Shown here: piece by piece, positions 53,707 through 61,724 of the stretch | How the letters are laid out: each line of letters begins with the position of its first letter | Position numbering within the stretch: the stretch's first letter is position 1 | DNA from: FW021-bin31 sp964647485 | GTDB taxonomy: Bacteria > Bacteroidota > Bacteroidia > Chitinophagales > Chitinophagaceae | Direction: 5' to 3' | DNA: 64,000 nucleotides | Assembly (NCBI GenBank): GCA_964647485.1 | Contig: CAZYHV010000008.1 | Location: 66,191-130,190, forward strand | Made by a program: the position numbers and the translations under genes | Notes under the pieces: generated by a model | Seen by the model: the letters and a program-made list of their open reading frames with translations, nothing else | Database searches by the model: none | What the model was told of the DNA's origin: nothing

Positions 53707-55377
53707 ATGAATAAAATAATCCTTTCTTTTGCATTCTTATTAATGCTTGGTTGGGTAGCTTGTAAAGGAGATAATTCCTCAGAGCTACCCTCAGACCAAG
53801 ATGTGCCCTCTTCTTTTGATTTTAAAACATTGGAAGTTAATGGGGAATACAATGGTTTTGAATATAAAAATTTAAATCTAAAACCAACGGTTAAGATATC
53901 TTTTGAAGCTCCGGTTCGTAAGGAAACAATAGAACAGAATATTACTTACGAGAGCGATGCCGGAAACTCTATTTCTTATGTGGTAAACTATTCGCATCAG
54001 GATAGTATGATAACAATTCAGCCAAAAAACGATTTGGAAGCCATTACATTGTATACGTTGAACATCTCGGATGGTTTAGAATCTCAACAGGGAGGAACGC
54101 TGGCATCTTCTATTACTCTTCATTTAGAAACGGCTATAGATTCTACTGATAAGTTCCCTCGCATTTCGGATAGTGCTTTATTAACTTTGATAGAAAAACA
54201 AACCTTTAAATATTTCTGGGATTTTGGTCATCCTGTTTCCGGAATGGCAAGAGAAAGGAATACTTCGGGAGATGTTTGTACTACCGGAGGAACCGGATTT
54301 GGAGTAATGGCTATCTTGGTGGGTATTCATCGTGGATTTATTACTCGTACAGAAGGCTTGAATCGATTGACAAAAATGGTTGATTTTTATAAAAATAAAT
54401 GTACGGCTTATCATGGGGCTTTTGCACATTGGATTAATGGATCTTCGGGAGAGACGATCCCGTTTAGTGACAATGATGATGGAGCGGATTTAGTAGAAAC
54501 CTCTTTTTTAATGGAAGGGCTACTGACTGCCCGGCAGTTTTTCAATAAAAATACGACAGCAGAAAAAAATCTGAGAGTGGAAATCAATGATTTATGGAAT
54601 GATATAGATTGGAATTGGTTCCAGAAAAATGGAGAAAACACTTTATATTGGCATTGGAGTCCCGATAAAGATTGGGCGATGAATATGCCGATAAAAGGTT
54701 GGAATGAAGGGTTAATGGTGTATGTGTTAGCGGCATCTTCCAATACTCATGCCATTACAAAACAAGTATATGATAACGGATGGGCACAAAACGGCACAAT
54801 GAAAAATGGGAATACCTTCTTTGGGATCTATCTTCCTTTAGGTCCTGATTTAGGAGGACCGTTGTTTTTTGCACATTATTCTTTTCTTGGTTTGAATCCT
54901 CATGGGCTGTCAGATCAATATGCTGATTATTGGAAACAAAATACGGCGCAAGCGAAAATAAATTACTCATACTGTGTCAATAATCCAAAAGATTTTAACG
55001 GTTATAGTGAAGATTGTTGGGGCTTAACCGCCGGAGATGATAATAATGGATATGATGCGCATTCCCCATCAAACGATGATGGTGTTATTTCCCCTACGGG
55101 GGCTGTTTCATCGATTCCTTATACGCCACAAAAATCCTTGAAGGCGATCCGTTTCTTTTATTACAAATTAGGAAATAAAATATGGGGGAAATATGGCTTT
55201 AAAGATGGTTTTAATTTGAATGATATCTGGTTTGCAGACTCTTATCTCGCCATTGACCAGGGTCCTCAGATTGCGATGATCGAAAATTACAGAAGTGGCA
55301 TGCTTTGGGATTTATTTATGAGTTGTCCGGAAATACAGCAGGGGTTGGATCAATTAGGGTTTACTTATTCAAAATAG
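53707..55377 (+). CDS. GH144-like (glucoamylase-like PF10091) lipoprotein
   Basis: About 556 aa. ATG 53707 is preferred to GTG 53704. Lipobox VAC at ~20. An Ig-like domain (~30-145, VKISFEAPVRKETIEQNITY) precedes an (alpha/alpha)6 barrel: LIEKQTFKYFWDFGHPVSGM, GGTGFGVMAILVGIHRGFIT, GADLVETSFLMEGLLTARQF, WGLTAGDDNNGYDAHSP and IAMIENYRSGMLWDLFM. PF10091 includes GH144 endo-beta-1,2-glucanases, and the neighbouring GH3 enzymes could finish sophorose oligosaccharides. Substrate is inferred from the family. Confidence 0.82.
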   Translation: MNKIILSFAFLLMLGWVACKGDNSSELPSDQDVPSSFDFKTLEVNGEYNGFEYKNLNLKPTVKISFEAPVRKETIEQNITYESDAGNSISYVVNYSHQDSMITIQPKNDLEAITLYTLNISDGLESQQGGTLASSITLHLETAIDSTDKFPRISDSALLTLIEKQTFKYFWDFGHPVSGMARERNTSGDVCTTGGTGFGVMAILVGIHRGFITRTEGLNRLTKMVDFYKNKCTAYHGAFAHWINGSSGETIPFSDNDDGADLVETSFLMEGLLTARQFFNKNTTAEKNLRVEINDLWNDIDWNWFQKNGENTLYWHWSPDKDWAMNMPIKGWNEGLMVYVLAASSNTHAITKQVYDNGWAQNGTMKNGNTFFGIYLPLGPDLGGPLFFAHYSFLGLNPHGLSDQYADYWKQNTAQAKINYSYCVNNPKDFNGYSEDCWGLTAGDDNNGYDAHSPSNDDGVISPTGAVSSIPYTPQKSLKAIRFFYYKLGNKIWGKYGFKDGFNLNDIWFADSYLAIDQGPQIAMIENYRSGMLWDLFMSCPEIQQGLDQLGFTYSK

Positions 55378-55438
55378 AATATTTGAAAATCATAATCCGT
55401 TATTGTAAACGAAATAAAATGGCGAAAAACAAACTTTA

Positions 55439-56692
55439 ATGAATAAGGACATCAATATTATAAATCAAAAAAAACGGATGATTACTGGTATCACAAACAA
55501 ATTAATCCTTGGAATATTTGTTGCTATCTTCTTCATATCATATTCCGTAAGAGCACAACAACCGCTTTATACCATGCCCTCAAATGCACAAACTCGATGG
55601 ACAAGTCCTGAAAATCCAAAAGGGAAAAAAGGAGTTGGAGCAAAAGAAAACGGAGGAGCCAAAGGGCATGCTTTTGACACGATTGCAGCGCATGGATCTA
55701 TTGACTTATTGAATGTCAAAGGCGGAGGAATAGTTAAGCGGATTAAATTAACAATAGATGATCGTTCCCCGGAAATGTTACGTTCTTTACGGATAGAAAT
55801 GTATTGGGATGGGGCTTCTAAACCTGCAGTATCTGCTCCCTTGGGAGATTTTTTCGGGTTAGCCTTCGGGGAAACGGCTTCTTATGAAACGGCTTTGTTT
55901 TCAGATCCTGAAGGGCGTTCCTTTGTTTGTACGCTTCCTATGCCCTATAAAACCGGAGCACGTATTGTTGTTTTTAATGATTCCGGAAAAGATCTGGGAC
56001 ATATTTTTTATGATGTAGAATTTGAGAAATGGAAGAAAGTACCGAAGAATATTTTATATTTTCATGCTTATTGGCATCGAAATACACCTGCTTTGGGGAA
56101 AGATTTTTTGATACTGCCGAAAGTCAAAGGAGCAGGGAAGTTTATAGGAACCAATATAGGAGTGAAAGCTGATACAGTTTATGGTAGTCATTGGTGGGGA
56201 GAGGGAGAAGTGAAAATATATCTGGACGGAGATAAAAACCATCCTACGCTTGTAGGAACAGGTGTTGAAGATTATATTGGTACTGCTTGGGGAATGAAGG
56301 AATTTAATCATAGATATGAAGGATGTTTGATCGCAAACAAAGAAGAAAGAAAATGGGCGTTTTATCGGTATCATGTGCATGATCCCGTTTATTTCCACAA
56401 AGATATACAGGTGGATATTCAACAGATTGGGGGAGGTCCGCTAAAGGAAGTAAGAGCAACATATCATAGAGGAGCTCCGCTTATTCCCATAAGTATTGAT
56501 GCTCCCGGTCATTTTTATAAATTAAAAGAGATGCAGAATCCTCCCAGGTTGACAGAGGAGGATTTTCCCAAAGGCTGGGTGAATTATTTTAGACAAGATG
56601 ACTGGTGCGCCACTGCTTATTTTTATTTGAATCGTCCGACAGATAATCTGCCTGTTATTGCTACTGTAGAAGAAAGAATAAAAAATCTTTGA
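55439..56692 (+). CDS. GH172 (DUF2961) family protein
   Basis: 417 aa, signal peptide LILGIFVAIFFISYSVRAQ. The frame begins at ATG 55439, an inner ATG at 55478 (MITGITNKLIL) is an alternative. DUF2961 landmarks: GGAKGHAFDTIAAHGSIDLL, IKLTIDDRSPEMLRSLRIEM, YWDG, GVEDYIGTAWG and FYRYHVHDPVYF. Characterised GH172 enzymes act on difructose dianhydride or on arabinofuranosyl glycans, so substrate here is open. It does not obviously match the beta-1,2-glucan theme. Confidence 0.85.
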   Translation: MNKDINIINQKKRMITGITNKLILGIFVAIFFISYSVRAQQPLYTMPSNAQTRWTSPENPKGKKGVGAKENGGAKGHAFDTIAAHGSIDLLNVKGGGIVKRIKLTIDDRSPEMLRSLRIEMYWDGASKPAVSAPLGDFFGLAFGETASYETALFSDPEGRSFVCTLPMPYKTGARIVVFNDSGKDLGHIFYDVEFEKWKKVPKNILYFHAYWHRNTPALGKDFLILPKVKGAGKFIGTNIGVKADTVYGSHWWGEGEVKIYLDGDKNHPTLVGTGVEDYIGTAWGMKEFNHRYEGCLIANKEERKWAFYRYHVHDPVYFHKDIQVDIQQIGGGPLKEVRATYHRGAPLIPISIDAPGHFYKLKEMQNPPRLTEEDFPKGWVNYFRQDDWCATAYFYLNRPTDNLPVIATVEERIKNL

Positions 56693-56772
56693 AGGCATGT
56701 GTCTAAAGCCCAAAAGAGGAATATAAAAGGAGAATAAAGGATGAAGTTCGTGGCGTTTTGCTTGTGGTATTA

Positions 56773-56792
56773 CCGTTCGCTTTAGCGGACGG
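56773..56792. repeat. Short palindrome between GH172 and GH3 genes
   Basis: CCGTTCGC and GCGGACGG flank TTTA, an 8-bp stem with one T-G pair, in the 158-nt gap. GC-rich against an AT-rich surrounding, so it may be an intergenic palindromic element; no U-tract follows. Confidence 0.5.
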
Positions 56793-56850
56793 ACACAGAA
56801 AAAGATAAGGGGAAGGAGTGGCTATAACCACATGAAAACAAATTAAAATT

Positions 56851-59106
56851 ATGAGAACGTTTTTTCTTATTGGCTGTATTTTGATTTTGAGCCTGCAATA
56901 TGTTGATGCACAACAAAAAGAGAAGAATGATTCTCTCTCTATTCTATATCACAAAGCAGATTCCATCCTTTCAAAAATGACTTTGGAAGAAAAAGCCGGA
57001 CAGTTGAGTAATTATGGATCGGGAAAAGAAAATTTAGATTCTCTGATTAAAAAAGGATTAGTGGGAGCGGTTGGAGGAATGATTCCCTGGAAAGACAATG
57101 TCAGTGAATATTTAACCGGTTTGCAAAAATCGGCATTAAATTCTAGCTTAGGCATTCCCTTATTATTTACCGGGGATGTTATCCACGGGTACCGTACCAC
57201 TTTTCCTATCAATATAGCAACTGCTTGCAGTTGGGATACAGCTTTGATTCGCAAAATGGATAGTGTTGCTGCTTTTGAAGCGACTGCTGCCGGTATGAAT
57301 TGTTCCTTTGCACCTATGGTAGATATATCGAGAGATCCTCGCTGGGGCAGGGTAGTAGAAGGGGCAGGAGAAGATCCTTTTTTGGCTTCAGCTATTGCAA
57401 CTGCTGAAGTGAAAGGATTGCAGGGTAATGATCTTTCCAGTCCTCGAACGATGGCGGCTACCGCCAAACATTTTGCGGGTTATGGAGCGGTGGAAGCCGG
57501 ACGGGATTATAATACCGTGGATATGTCCTGGCGCAGGTTTCATGAACTCTATTTACCTCCGTTTCAGGCAGCCATTGATGCCGGGTTAGCAGTCATCATG
57601 CCGGCTTTTATTTCATTAAATGGCATTCCGGCCTCAGAAAATAAACATTTATTAAGAGACATTTTAAGAAAGGAATGTGGCTTTCAAGGCTTGATCATAT
57701 CGGACTATGATGCGATTCCGGAAATGTTAAACCATCGTGTTGCTCAAAATACAAGAGTCGCTGCCAAGGAAGCCATACAGGCAGGAATGGATATGGATTT
57801 ACATAGTGGCGTTTATTTTCAAGAATTGCCCGATTTGGTGAAGAAGGGGAAGGTTAGTGAAGCTGTTTTGGACTCAGCAGTGAAAAGAGTGCTTGTTCTA
57901 AAATATAAATTAGGGCTGTTTGATCATCCTTTGAAATATGGTAATCAATCCGAGACCTATCAAAAAGAACTTTTGAAGCGCCATCGGCCATTAGCTCGAA
58001 AAATGGCCAATGAATCCATTGTTTTATTGAAGAATGATACTTTGTCCCGGGAAAAAAAGGCAATTTTACCTTTATCGAACAATATAAAACGATTGGCGGT
58101 CATTGGCCCTTTGGCTAAAGATCAAAAAACGATATTAGGTCCCGTACATGCCCTGGGAAAGGAAAAGGAAAGTATCAGTATTTGGCAAGGCATACAAGAA
58201 GCTGTTTCTCCGCAAACTCAATTATTATATGCTAAGGGGACAGATATTAAAGATACTTCTTTGAAGGGATTTAAGGAAGCGATAGCTAAAGCTAAAAAAG
58301 CGGATGCTGTCATTATGGTTATGGGGGAAAGTGCCGGCATGAGCGGAGAGGGAGATAGTCGTTCGAAGTTGGGATTGCCGGGAAATCAACTCCCTCTTGT
58401 AAAAGCCATTGAAGAAACAGGGAAACCAATTATTCTATTATTGGTCAATGGGCGTCCCCTAACTATTCCATGGCTCGATCAGCATATTCCCGGAATTGTG
58501 GAGACCTGGGAGTTGGGTACAGAAGCAGGACATGCGGTGGCAGATGTTATCTTTGGAGATTATAATCCTTCGGGGAAGTTGGTCATGACTTTTCCCAGAA
58601 ATACCGGGCAAATTCCTATTTATTATAATCATTTGAATACCGGTAGACCTAAAATAAAAGGAAATAAATATACTTCGCGATATACGGATGTTCCCAATAC
58701 ACCTTTGTATCCCTTTGGTTATGGGTTAAGTTATACCCATTTTTCTTATTCTGTTCCGGTGGTAAATACAGATTCTCTGCGATGGAATGACTCTCTTCAG
58801 ATTACAGTGAAGGTAACCAATGAGGGGAAGATGAAAGGAACAGAGGTGGTTCAGTTTTATGTCAGTGACATGGTGGCAAGTATTAGTCCGGTCTTGAAAA
58901 AATTAAAAGGATTTAAAAGGGTGACTCTCAATCCGGGGGAAAAGAAAACATTAACTTTTTCTCTTGAGAGAAAAGATTTAGCTTTTTATGGTAAAAATAT
59001 GGAATTTGCTGCTGAGCCCGGAGGGTTTGAGGTGTATGTGGGCGGTAGTTCAGATACCAAAAATAAAACAGGTTTTTGGTTATTAGACAAAGCTGATAAG
59101 GAATAG
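56851..59106 (+). CDS. GH3 beta-glucosidase (first)
   Basis: 751 aa with signal peptide ending in YVDAQQ. The TIM-barrel domain carries DVIHGYRTTFPINIATACSW, DISRDPRWGRVVEGAGEDPF and the catalytic Asp in LIISDYDAIPEM (~residue 290). The alpha/beta sandwich has MVMGESAGMSGEGDSRSKLG with the acid/base region, and a C-terminal fibronectin-III-like domain follows (TNEGKMKGTEVVQFYVSD). It would release glucose from short beta-glucans in the periplasm. The pair with the GH3 at 61725 is diverged. Confidence 0.93.
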   Translation: MRTFFLIGCILILSLQYVDAQQKEKNDSLSILYHKADSILSKMTLEEKAGQLSNYGSGKENLDSLIKKGLVGAVGGMIPWKDNVSEYLTGLQKSALNSSLGIPLLFTGDVIHGYRTTFPINIATACSWDTALIRKMDSVAAFEATAAGMNCSFAPMVDISRDPRWGRVVEGAGEDPFLASAIATAEVKGLQGNDLSSPRTMAATAKHFAGYGAVEAGRDYNTVDMSWRRFHELYLPPFQAAIDAGLAVIMPAFISLNGIPASENKHLLRDILRKECGFQGLIISDYDAIPEMLNHRVAQNTRVAAKEAIQAGMDMDLHSGVYFQELPDLVKKGKVSEAVLDSAVKRVLVLKYKLGLFDHPLKYGNQSETYQKELLKRHRPLARKMANESIVLLKNDTLSREKKAILPLSNNIKRLAVIGPLAKDQKTILGPVHALGKEKESISIWQGIQEAVSPQTQLLYAKGTDIKDTSLKGFKEAIAKAKKADAVIMVMGESAGMSGEGDSRSKLGLPGNQLPLVKAIEETGKPIILLLVNGRPLTIPWLDQHIPGIVETWELGTEAGHAVADVIFGDYNPSGKLVMTFPRNTGQIPIYYNHLNTGRPKIKGNKYTSRYTDVPNTPLYPFGYGLSYTHFSYSVPVVNTDSLRWNDSLQITVKVTNEGKMKGTEVVQFYVSDMVASISPVLKKLKGFKRVTLNPGEKKTLTFSLERKDLAFYGKNMEFAAEPGGFEVYVGGSSDTKNKTGFWLLDKADKE

Positions 59107-59165
59107 AATAGGTATTTAACGGTTAAATATTTTACTTTATATAGGAAGTATATAATATTGATTTA

Positions 59166-59173
59166 TAGTTTTG
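59166..59173 (+). promoter_or_regulatory. -7 box before the GH43-like gene
   Basis: TAGTTTTG, matching TAnnTTTG, ends 17 nt before the ATG at 59191. No clear -33 element. If used, the last three genes could be expressed separately from susCD. Confidence 0.4.
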
Positions 59174-59190
59174 TGAACACAAAATAAAAA

Positions 59191-60912
59191 ATGAAAGATA
59201 TTATTTTATTATACAGTGTTTTTTTCTGTGGTCTTTCTTCAGCCTTTGCGCAAGATATGCAGCGAAGCACTTATTGCAATCCGATTAATATAGATTATAC
59301 CTACATGGTTTATAATGCCAATCAAGGTTTGTCTTACAGATCCGGAGCTGATCCGGCGGTGGTTGAATTTAGAAATGAGTATTATATGTTTGTTACTAGA
59401 TCGATGGGCTATTGGCATTCAAAGGATTTGACTCATTGGGATTTTATAAACCCTGAAAAATGGTACTTTCAAGGATCTAATGCGCCTGCTGCATGGAATT
59501 ATAAAGATTCTGTATTGTATGTAGCTGGTGATCCTTCCGGCGCCATGAGCATTTTATATACAGATGATCCTAAAAAAGGAGATTGGAAAGCGACGCCTTC
59601 TATTTTAACCAATCTGCAAGATCCTGCGCTGTTTATTGATGAAGATGGCAGCAGTTATATGTATTGGGGTTCATCCAATAAGTTCCCGATTCGGGTAGAA
59701 CCATTAAATAAAAATCATCGTTTTCAACCGGGAAAAGAAATAAAGCTTTTCAATCTAGATGAAGAACATCATGGATGGGAACGATTTGGTGAAAATAATA
59801 GTGACACTTCTCTGAGAGGTTACATCGAAGGGGCATGGATGACCAAGCATGATGGGAAATATTATTTACAATATGCTGCTCCCGGAACTGAGTTTAATGT
59901 ATATGGAGATGGAGTTTATATTGGAGATACGCCTATCGGTCCTTTTCATTATGCGCCGAATAATCCTGTTTCTTTTAAGCCGGGAGGTTTTATCAATGGT
60001 GCCGGACATGGAAGTATGGTCAAAGGGCCCGGAAAACAATATTGGCATTTTGCTACAATGGCAGTAGGGGGTAATATTGGTTGGGAACGAAGAATTGGGA
60101 TGTTTCCTACTTTTTTTGATAAAGACGGATTGATGTATAGCAATACCTATTTTGGAGATTATCCCCATTTTGCACCTAATATAGCCGGTAAAAAAGGAGG
60201 ATTTACCGGATGGATGTTATTGTCTTATCATAAACCGGTGACAGCATCTTCATACTTAGATACTTTCTCAGTTGAAAAATTGGTAGATGAGAATATCAAA
60301 ACCTTTTGGGTGGCTAAAGAAAACAACAAGAGACAATGGATTCAAATAGATTTGCAAAAGCCGAGTAAGGTATATGCGATTCAAGTGAATTATAACGACT
60401 ATAAATCTGGTTTATATGGGAAAATACAGGGACTTAAATACAGGTATTTGATAAAAGGGTCCTTAGATGGGAAACACTGGAAAACTTTAGTAGATAGAAG
60501 GCCTAGTTTTAAAGATACCCCCAATGATTATGTTGAGCTCTCTTATCCACAAAAAGTAAGGTATGTTAAATATGAAAATATCGATATTCCAACCCCCTAT
60601 TTATCTATTTCGGATTTGCGAATTTTTGGAAAAGGGGAAGGATCGCCCCCAAAAAAGGTAAAGGAGTTCCGGGTGGATAGACATCAGGATCGCAGGGATG
60701 TGACAATAAGTTGGGATAAACAAAAACAAGCACAAGGATATAATGTTCTTTGGGGAATAGCCCCTGATAAATTATATCATTCTTGGATGGTTTATGATAA
60801 GGATAAATTGGAAATAAGAGCTCTGAATACAGGTTCGTCCTATTATTTTTCTATTGAAGCATTTAATGAAAATGGAGTAGGAGCAAGACAAGAAGTGGTG
60901 AAAGTAGAATAA
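59191..60912 (+). CDS. GH43-like five-bladed propeller hydrolase with discoidin and FN3 domains
   Basis: 573 aa, signal peptide ending in SAFAQ. Residues ~25-330 are a five-bladed beta-propeller of GH43/GH117 type: GADPAVVEFRNEYYMFVT (first Asp), MGYWHSKDLTHWDF, LQDPALFIDEDGSSYMYWG (second Asp) and YIEGAWMTKHDGKYYLQYA (putative acid Glu). Then a F5/8C discoidin domain (~350-480, VTASSYLDTFSVEKLVDENI) and an FN3 domain (~490-573, VTISWDKQKQAQGYNVLWG). Substrate unknown; GH43 enzymes often act on arabinose or xylose side chains, which would agree with GH172. Confidence 0.8.
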   Translation: MKDIILLYSVFFCGLSSAFAQDMQRSTYCNPINIDYTYMVYNANQGLSYRSGADPAVVEFRNEYYMFVTRSMGYWHSKDLTHWDFINPEKWYFQGSNAPAAWNYKDSVLYVAGDPSGAMSILYTDDPKKGDWKATPSILTNLQDPALFIDEDGSSYMYWGSSNKFPIRVEPLNKNHRFQPGKEIKLFNLDEEHHGWERFGENNSDTSLRGYIEGAWMTKHDGKYYLQYAAPGTEFNVYGDGVYIGDTPIGPFHYAPNNPVSFKPGGFINGAGHGSMVKGPGKQYWHFATMAVGGNIGWERRIGMFPTFFDKDGLMYSNTYFGDYPHFAPNIAGKKGGFTGWMLLSYHKPVTASSYLDTFSVEKLVDENIKTFWVAKENNKRQWIQIDLQKPSKVYAIQVNYNDYKSGLYGKIQGLKYRYLIKGSLDGKHWKTLVDRRPSFKDTPNDYVELSYPQKVRYVKYENIDIPTPYLSISDLRIFGKGEGSPPKKVKEFRVDRHQDRRDVTISWDKQKQAQGYNVLWGIAPDKLYHSWMVYDKDKLEIRALNTGSSYYFSIEAFNENGVGARQEVVKVE

Positions 60913-60942
60913 CGGGGATAGATTCTTTCTGGTAAAATTAAT

Positions 60943-60950
60943 TATCTTTG
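60943..60950 (+). promoter_or_regulatory. -7 box before the SGNH gene
   Basis: TATCTTTG matches TAnnTTTG, 95 nt before the ATG at 61046. The intervening leader contains the palindrome at 60998-61021. No -33 TTG is clear. Confidence 0.4.
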
Positions 60951-60997
60951 AAGGACATAATAGCTAACTAAAAAACGTTATCATTCTAAAAGGTGAT

Positions 60998-61021
60998 ACC
61001 TGCCGACCTGAATAGGCGGGT
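60998..61021. repeat. Palindromic element in the leader of the SGNH gene
   Basis: ACCTGCC and GGCGGGT form a 7-bp stem (one G-T pair) around a 10-nt loop. The arms resemble the CCTGCCT/AGGCAGG arms inserted in the terminal CRISPR repeat (22728-22756), suggesting one family of short palindromes in this genome. Confidence 0.5.
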
Positions 61022-61045
61022 CAGATTAAAAATAAAAATGAACAC

Positions 61046-61714
61046 ATGAAAAATTTGAAACCCCTTCTGTTGACGTTATTTTTAATGTTTTGTTATACTT
61101 TAACTTTTTGTCAAAGTAAACCTGCATTTTGGAATGATATTCAGCAATTTAAAAGTCAGGATAAAGATCATTTTCCTCCTAAAAAATCCATTCTTTTTGT
61201 AGGAAGCTCTTCTTTCAGAAAATGGACGAATGTACAAGACTATTTTCCTGAACATAAGATTATAAATCGGGGTTTTGGTGGTTCTACTTTGCCGGATGTG
61301 ATTCGTTATGCAAAGGATATTATCTTTCCTTATCAGCCGAAACAAATTGTCATTTATTGTGGAGATAATGATGCCGCTTCTTCCGATAAAATATCCGCAG
61401 ATAGTATTTTAAATCGCTTTAAAAAACTTTATCAGTTAATAAGAACCCGGCTTCCCAAAACTAAAGTGTCTTATGTTTCCATAAAGCCGAGTCCGAGCAG
61501 AGAACATTTTTTTCCGGTGATGCAAAAGGCCAATTGGGAAATCAAAAACTTTTTAAAAAATCAAAAACACGCCGACTTTATTGATATTTGGCATTTGATG
61601 TTGGATGATTATGGTCAGCCTATCAAAGCATTATTTGGTTCCGATATGTTACATATGAATAAGAAAGGATATGCCATTTGGAAGAAGGCTATTCAACCCC
61701 ATTTAGTAAAATAA
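61046..61714 (+). CDS. SGNH/GDSL-type hydrolase (putative esterase)
   Basis: 222 aa with signal peptide ending in TFCQS. Block I is ILFVGSSSFRKW (nucleophile Ser), block II NRGFGGSTLPDV (oxyanion Gly), block III IVIYCGDNDAA (Asn), block V LFGSDMLHMNKKGYAIW with the Asp-x-x-His dyad. The family removes acetyl groups from glycans or acts as a lipase-like esterase. Location between a GH43-like and a GH3 gene suggests de-esterification of the target polysaccharide. Confidence 0.88.
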   Translation: MKNLKPLLLTLFLMFCYTLTFCQSKPAFWNDIQQFKSQDKDHFPPKKSILFVGSSSFRKWTNVQDYFPEHKIINRGFGGSTLPDVIRYAKDIIFPYQPKQIVIYCGDNDAASSDKISADSILNRFKKLYQLIRTRLPKTKVSYVSIKPSPSREHFFPVMQKANWEIKNFLKNQKHADFIDIWHLMLDDYGQPIKALFGSDMLHMNKKGYAIWKKAIQPHLVK

Positions 61715-61724
61715 AACAAAGAAC